Assembly (NCBI GenBank): GCA_036936605.1
Contig: JAUPFV010000005.1
Location: 8,082,345 to 8,146,344, forward strand
Origin: Limnanthes douglasii subsp. nivea
Taxonomy: Eukaryota > Streptophyta > Magnoliopsida > Brassicales > Limnanthaceae
Direction: 5' to 3'
Length of the DNA: 64,000 nucleotides
Positions within the stretch are counted from its first letter, which is position 1. The number at the start of each line of letters is the position of its first letter. The notes beneath the pieces were generated by a model. It was given only the letters and a program-made list of their open reading frames with translations, was not told where the DNA came from and made no database searches. This document shows positions 59,651 through 64,000 of the stretch, piece by piece. The position numbers and the translations under genes were made by a program.

Positions 59651-60553
59651 AATTTTTCTTCAGACCCAAAATGGAGAGTTGTCGAGATATAAGTTTCATG
59701 TATTTTAGTTTTATTTTTTACAATTGATTCAGTTACCTGGATTGAATTAGTGTTATTATTAACAATAGACCACAATATTCGAAGAAAATAGATAATATAA
59801 TTAAAAATAGTAGTTATTTCAAAAAAAATTAATTTTGTTACAAATTAGTATTTAAAACTCGTTTCCTTTCAGATAATAGTAATAGCCTAAATTTTAAAAC
59901 TATAAATACGAGTATTTAAAATAAAATAAACTCACATTTTTAAATTAAAAATCTATTCCATATCCAAATGGAACCGTGTTAAAAACCTATAAAAGTGGAA
60001 GTTAAATTTTTTGCTTTTGAGCACTTGTTTTTAAAATTGGTTTCATTCAATTTCCGATAAAATTTATTGGAAGTTTAAAAAAATAACATATATAAAATAA
60101 ACATTAATATTAATAAAACTTCTGATAATAAATTTAATATTAGTACTCTCTTGTTCCATAATATGTGTCTTTCTATCAATTTTTTTGTTTCATATGTTGT
60201 TCTCATTTTCTAATGTAACATTAATTACATATATTTCACTCTCATAATATAGGTCTTTCTAGGAAATTATTTTTGTCTTACTTTACATGTTTTTTAAAGA
60301 ATATCAATGCAAATTTTATTAATATTATTTATTGATTTCTACCGATTAAATGAGTTTCTTTTTTATATTTTTAAATTTTTTTAATACTCGTGCATAACCT
60401 CAAAACGACTTATATAATGTTAATAAATGAAGTCGAATGAAAAGACAAGTGATAGCAAAATTAAAACGTGCAAAAAGATGGTTGGAATTATAACTAATTT
60501 GATTTGTCCAATTTAAACTTTAAGCTTATGTACTACTATAATATTACCATAAT

Positions 60554-60555
<2 letters not shown>

Positions 60556-60588
<33 letters not shown>
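60556..60588. repeat. (TA)n microsatellite
   Basis: About 33 bp of TA followed by a short (TTTA)n run. Confidence 0.95.
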
Positions 60589-60592
<4 letters not shown>

Positions 60593-61668
60593 TTATTTAT
60601 TTATTTAGTAGATACTTAATTTGTACTACTACCAAATATATTTAATTTTTTTTGTATTGTTTTCAATGTCCAAAGGAACCAATAATATTACTCGTATAAA
60701 AGGCTTATGTTATAGGGATCTTTTTACTAAATATTTTCTCCTTTTTTTTTAGAATCAAAAGATAAGACATTAAATTTTATATTTAAATTCACCAATAGCA
60801 GTATGTTATATAGATGCGCGAAAAACTGTCATTTTTTTAATGGTTTTACAACTTTTTTTATATTATTTTTTTAATAGTAAAAAATGAAGAAATATATTAT
60901 TTTTCAAGAATTATAAATAAAATTTTGGTTTGTATCATTGAACACCAATAAAATTTATATTTTATTATATAAAAAATCGATACTAAAATACCATTGTTTT
61001 TTATTTTTTTATGTTGTGAGATCTATAAATAATTTTTTTTTATGATTTAGAAATTGATTTGTTTTATTTTTATAGTATGGTATACGATTAGAATGAGGTA
61101 GAAGAGAGAAATATGGTGGATAGTTGGATTTTTTTTTAAAACATCATTTTTCAAATGATTTATTTTTAATAAAAAGAGAAAAAATATATTTTTATTTTTA
61201 CTTTTATTTTTCGACATTTATAAATAGAAACATGGTTTGTATCATTTGAAAACCAACAAAATTTGATTGTTTACGACTTTTTTAAAAAAACGACTTTGAA
61301 TAATAATTTTTTTAATAATAATAATACCATTTTTTAAATCTATAAATAAAAATTTTGTTTATATAATTTAGAAATCATATTTAAATTTTTTATAATAGAA
61401 TACGTTATAGAGTGACGTAACAAAAAGAGTAGTATAGTAGGATATGATGAATAATTGAAAAGTCACCACTACGCAAAACATAGATTACTGAAATTAAATT
61501 GATAAAATCCAAAATGCTATAAATTAGCATTTTAAAATTTTATTCAGAATTTACATATGATGTTTGTTTGTTTTTTATAAATTAAATAAAAAAATTATTT
61601 TATACATATAAACAAAAATATCATAGAGGATTGGCATTTGGCCTAAAACAACTATGCGAGGTTACTTG

Positions 61669-61828
61669 GTTTTAGTTTCTTAATTTATTGGTTTGCTCCA
61701 AAACATATGTATATATTATTGTTTACTAGCTTTTGTTAATTAAATATTTGAGTTTGTATCTATAAAATCTGAATGGGTCTTTTATTTTAATACCAATATA
61801 AATAGTATTATAATATTATAGGTTGTTT
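61669..61828. repeat. Paralogue of the SIZ1 upstream segment
   Basis: Matches 22206-22352 in the same orientation, best over AAATATTTGAGTTTGTATC and the following AAAATCTGA. Confidence 0.75.
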
Positions 61829-62159
61829 GACTTTACACGTTTTTTTTGTGTGAAAAACATTAAATAAAATAAAATGTGTTCATACGAGTGTCTAGGACAT
61901 ATCTCGAGGAGATACACTCGACATAAGGAGGTTGATAGACAGGACTATTAAAACAAACATAGTAGGAATGACAAAACATCATAGATAAACTAGAACAACC
62001 AAGATAACGTAGAAGGGGCAATCAAGCGAACATATAGTAACTCCAAGGAAGTTCAAAGTAATGGAAGGTAACAGAAGAGACCAAGAAGGAGGGGACTTGA
62101 AAAGATAGTAAAAGAATAAATTAATAAATTAAATTAAGATTAGTTACATAGGCAAGCTT

Positions 62160-64000
62160 ATCTTGGTGTCGTGGAATGTGAACCGAAGATCAGAGAATAT
62201 TCGGTGAGAAACCAGAGAGGCATTGGTCGGAGGGGAACTAAAAATTCTTGAGTTCCTCTTCTTCTAGACATGATAAATAACCGCGCCAAAGTAAGAGCGC
62301 CAAATGTGTCGGTTTTCAAGACTTAGACTAATTTGATGTCTCATAGACCCAAGAATGCCAGCACGAAGCGGTAAAAGGGAAACGTAGTTTTGAACTAGTA
62401 AATGCCCAAATACTTTGAGTGAAGCTACAATCAAAGAGCAGATGCACAATAGTTTTGGAAGCAGAGTTGCATAAATCACAATCAAGTGGGGGTATTGAAA
62501 CCCCAATTGAGAATCTTATCTCCGGTAGAAAGTTTGCCTATGATAGTGAGCCATAAGATAAAGAAGTGACAAGGAATATTGAATTTATTCCATACTAACC
62601 CGGCCTACCTTACAATAGGGGCAGGCATACGAATAACGTTACAGGTATCCTTGATTGTGAAGTCGTTACAACCAGCCTTCTCAATCCAAAAAAGAACATT
62701 ATAAGAGTTGATGTTAGGAGGGTCAGGGTGAGGATGAGTTTGTTGATCTCCATAAGATTAATACAACTTCTAGCTCTAGCTAATTTGATGTTTTGAGGCC
62801 AATTCCAATGACCATCGCGTATGATATCCGATACCTTGAGGTTTTTCCCGAGCCGGGAATCCTTGATGATATTGGTACCATAGTGCGAATCTATTGAGGT
62901 ATGGAAGAGTCATGGGTCATACCAGAAAGAAGTACTCGAACCATATCCAATAGCCACCACGTACAAATTACTAGCCAACGGGCGATGACTAAGAATTTTC
63001 CTCCAAATCCAAGAAGGAGATGAACCAATTGAAAGATCCCCAAAACTATTATTTTTTATTTTTATTTTATTTTTATCCAGTTACTCTAGATAGAGTGATT
63101 GTTAATACTAATAATAGACCAGATATGTTTAAGGACATCCGCTTTATTCCATATTTTTAGATCCATGATCCCAAAGCTGCCTTTTTCTGTGAAATATGTG
63201 ATATTAGACCAAACCACTTTAGCCCCATGGATTTTCATAAAGGAACCTGACTAAAGGAAACGACGAAGGTTCTGGGCTAGCTCTTTAATTATCCTAGAGG
63301 GGAGGATAAAGATGGAGGACCAGTAGACTTGACCAGCAAATAAGACAGATTTGATAAGTTGGAGTCTTCCCGCATATGACAGATGCTTGAAGGTCCAAGA
63401 ATCGATCCTTACGGTAATTTTATGAAGAAAAGGCCGACAATATGTATGTGTAAGACGACCAGTAAGAAGGGAGACTCCTATATATTTGACTGTGAGAGAA
63501 CCTTCTAAATAACCCATAATAGACATGAGCTTAGTGCGAAGAGGATTATTGATACCCGGCAGAAAGATATAACTTTTAGAGGGGTTGACTTTTAAACTAG
63601 AAAGGGAGTAGAAATCATCAAAAGCCTAATTGATGAGGAGAATGAAGTTGACATCACCATGACAAAAAATCATAAGATCGTCTGCAAAGTAGAGATTTGT
63701 AATTATGAAATTGTGGTACTTCCAATGAAACTGGAAGTTTTTGTCATTACTCTTCTCTTTGAGGGTACTAGAAATGACTTGCATGACAAAGACAAAGATA
63801 AAAGGGGAAAACAGCTCCCTTTGTCTGAGACCATTTCTACTTTTGAAGTTACCGTAAGGATCTCCATTAATATTGATGGAGTAAGAGGGGGAAGAGATGC
63901 AGTTGATGATCCAAGTGATCATATTTTCCGGAAAGTTCATCGCCACAAAAATGTCAAAGATGAGATGTCAGCGAACATTATCAAAAGCTTTCATAAGATT
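62160..64000 (-). mobile_element. LINE (L1-type) reverse transcriptase and zf-RVT fragment, copy 2
   Basis: Read on the - strand from the right window edge. RT words SPSYSININGDPYGNFKSRNG LRQ and YFADDLMIF (63660-63700; catalytic Y/F-A-D-D) are in 63946-63626. After one stop come SLKVNPSKSYIF and KYIGVSLLTGRLTH...WTFKHLSYAGRLQLIKSVL to 63251. Then a connector (WNWPQNIKLARARSC) and zf-RVT CDLCNSASKTIVHLLFDCSF near 62490-62430. Several stops break it. The 5' part (ORF1, endonuclease) lies beyond the window. Confidence 0.92.

Larger units (their letters stand above)
59651..62150. other. AT-rich stretch with degenerate repeats
   Basis: No gene seen. Loose repeats of TTATAAATA(G/A)AA-(A/T)GGTTTGTATCATT with TAATAGTA words occur between about 60830 and 61400. 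The segment at 61669-61828 resembles the SIZ1 upstream region. TA run at 60556-60588. Confidence 0.55.

Noticed and set aside
58868..64000. One single LINE split by an insertion
   Set aside because: Both pieces contain the zf-RVT region with different sequence, so they are two copies.

Overview
The window looks like eudicot nuclear DNA. It is very AT-rich and built mostly of decayed transposable elements, with one recognisable host gene split by introns. I see no prokaryotic genes, CRISPR array, rRNA or tRNA gene. The species cannot be fixed from the sequence alone.

Layout. (1) 1-11.6 kb: AT-rich DNA holding a badly decayed Ty3/gypsy element of Tat/Ogre type (+ strand, RT and RNase H recognisable at about 3.29-4.42 kb) and a decayed Ty1/copia fragment (- strand, 8.15-10.57 kb). 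(2) 11.6-22.05 kb: a complete SIZ1-type SUMO E3 ligase gene on the - strand. It has 16 coding exons and 895 codons, with SAP, PHD, PINIT, SP-RING and SIM regions. Intron 1 holds two minisatellites and one intron uses a GC donor. (3) 23.7-55.3 kb: a large tandem array. A segment of about 8 kb, built from AT-rich modules of about 2.65 kb plus a copia gag-to-integrase fragment, is present in three partial copies (A 23.69-28.51, B 33.08-47.22, C 47.75-55.30 kb). A copia element (28.51-33.08 kb) lies between A and B, and a 6.2-kb Mutator-like element (34.32-40.53 kb) sits inside B. (4) 55.3-64.0 kb: a short degenerate tandem repeat, a solo copia LTR with a perfect 5-bp target duplication, an internally deleted hAT element, and two LINE fragments on the - strand.

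The most interesting object is the Mutator-like element. It has 51-bp terminal inverted repeats with two mismatches. A + strand gene encodes a MULE transposase that runs on into an OTU-type cysteine protease. A convergent - strand gene encodes a plant mobile domain (PMD, MAIN/PP7-long-form-like) protein. A family of five near-identical hairpins is present, four inside the first transposase intron and one near the PMD end. Homologous array copies supply an empty-site reference. Both genes carry nonsense or frameshift lesions, so this copy is not autonomous, but the architecture is complete enough to define a family.

The host gene and the elements have no evident functional link. SIZ1 is a nuclear SUMO ligase, the rest is mobile or satellite DNA, and its position downstream of nothing but repeats is typical of a gene island at a repeat boundary.
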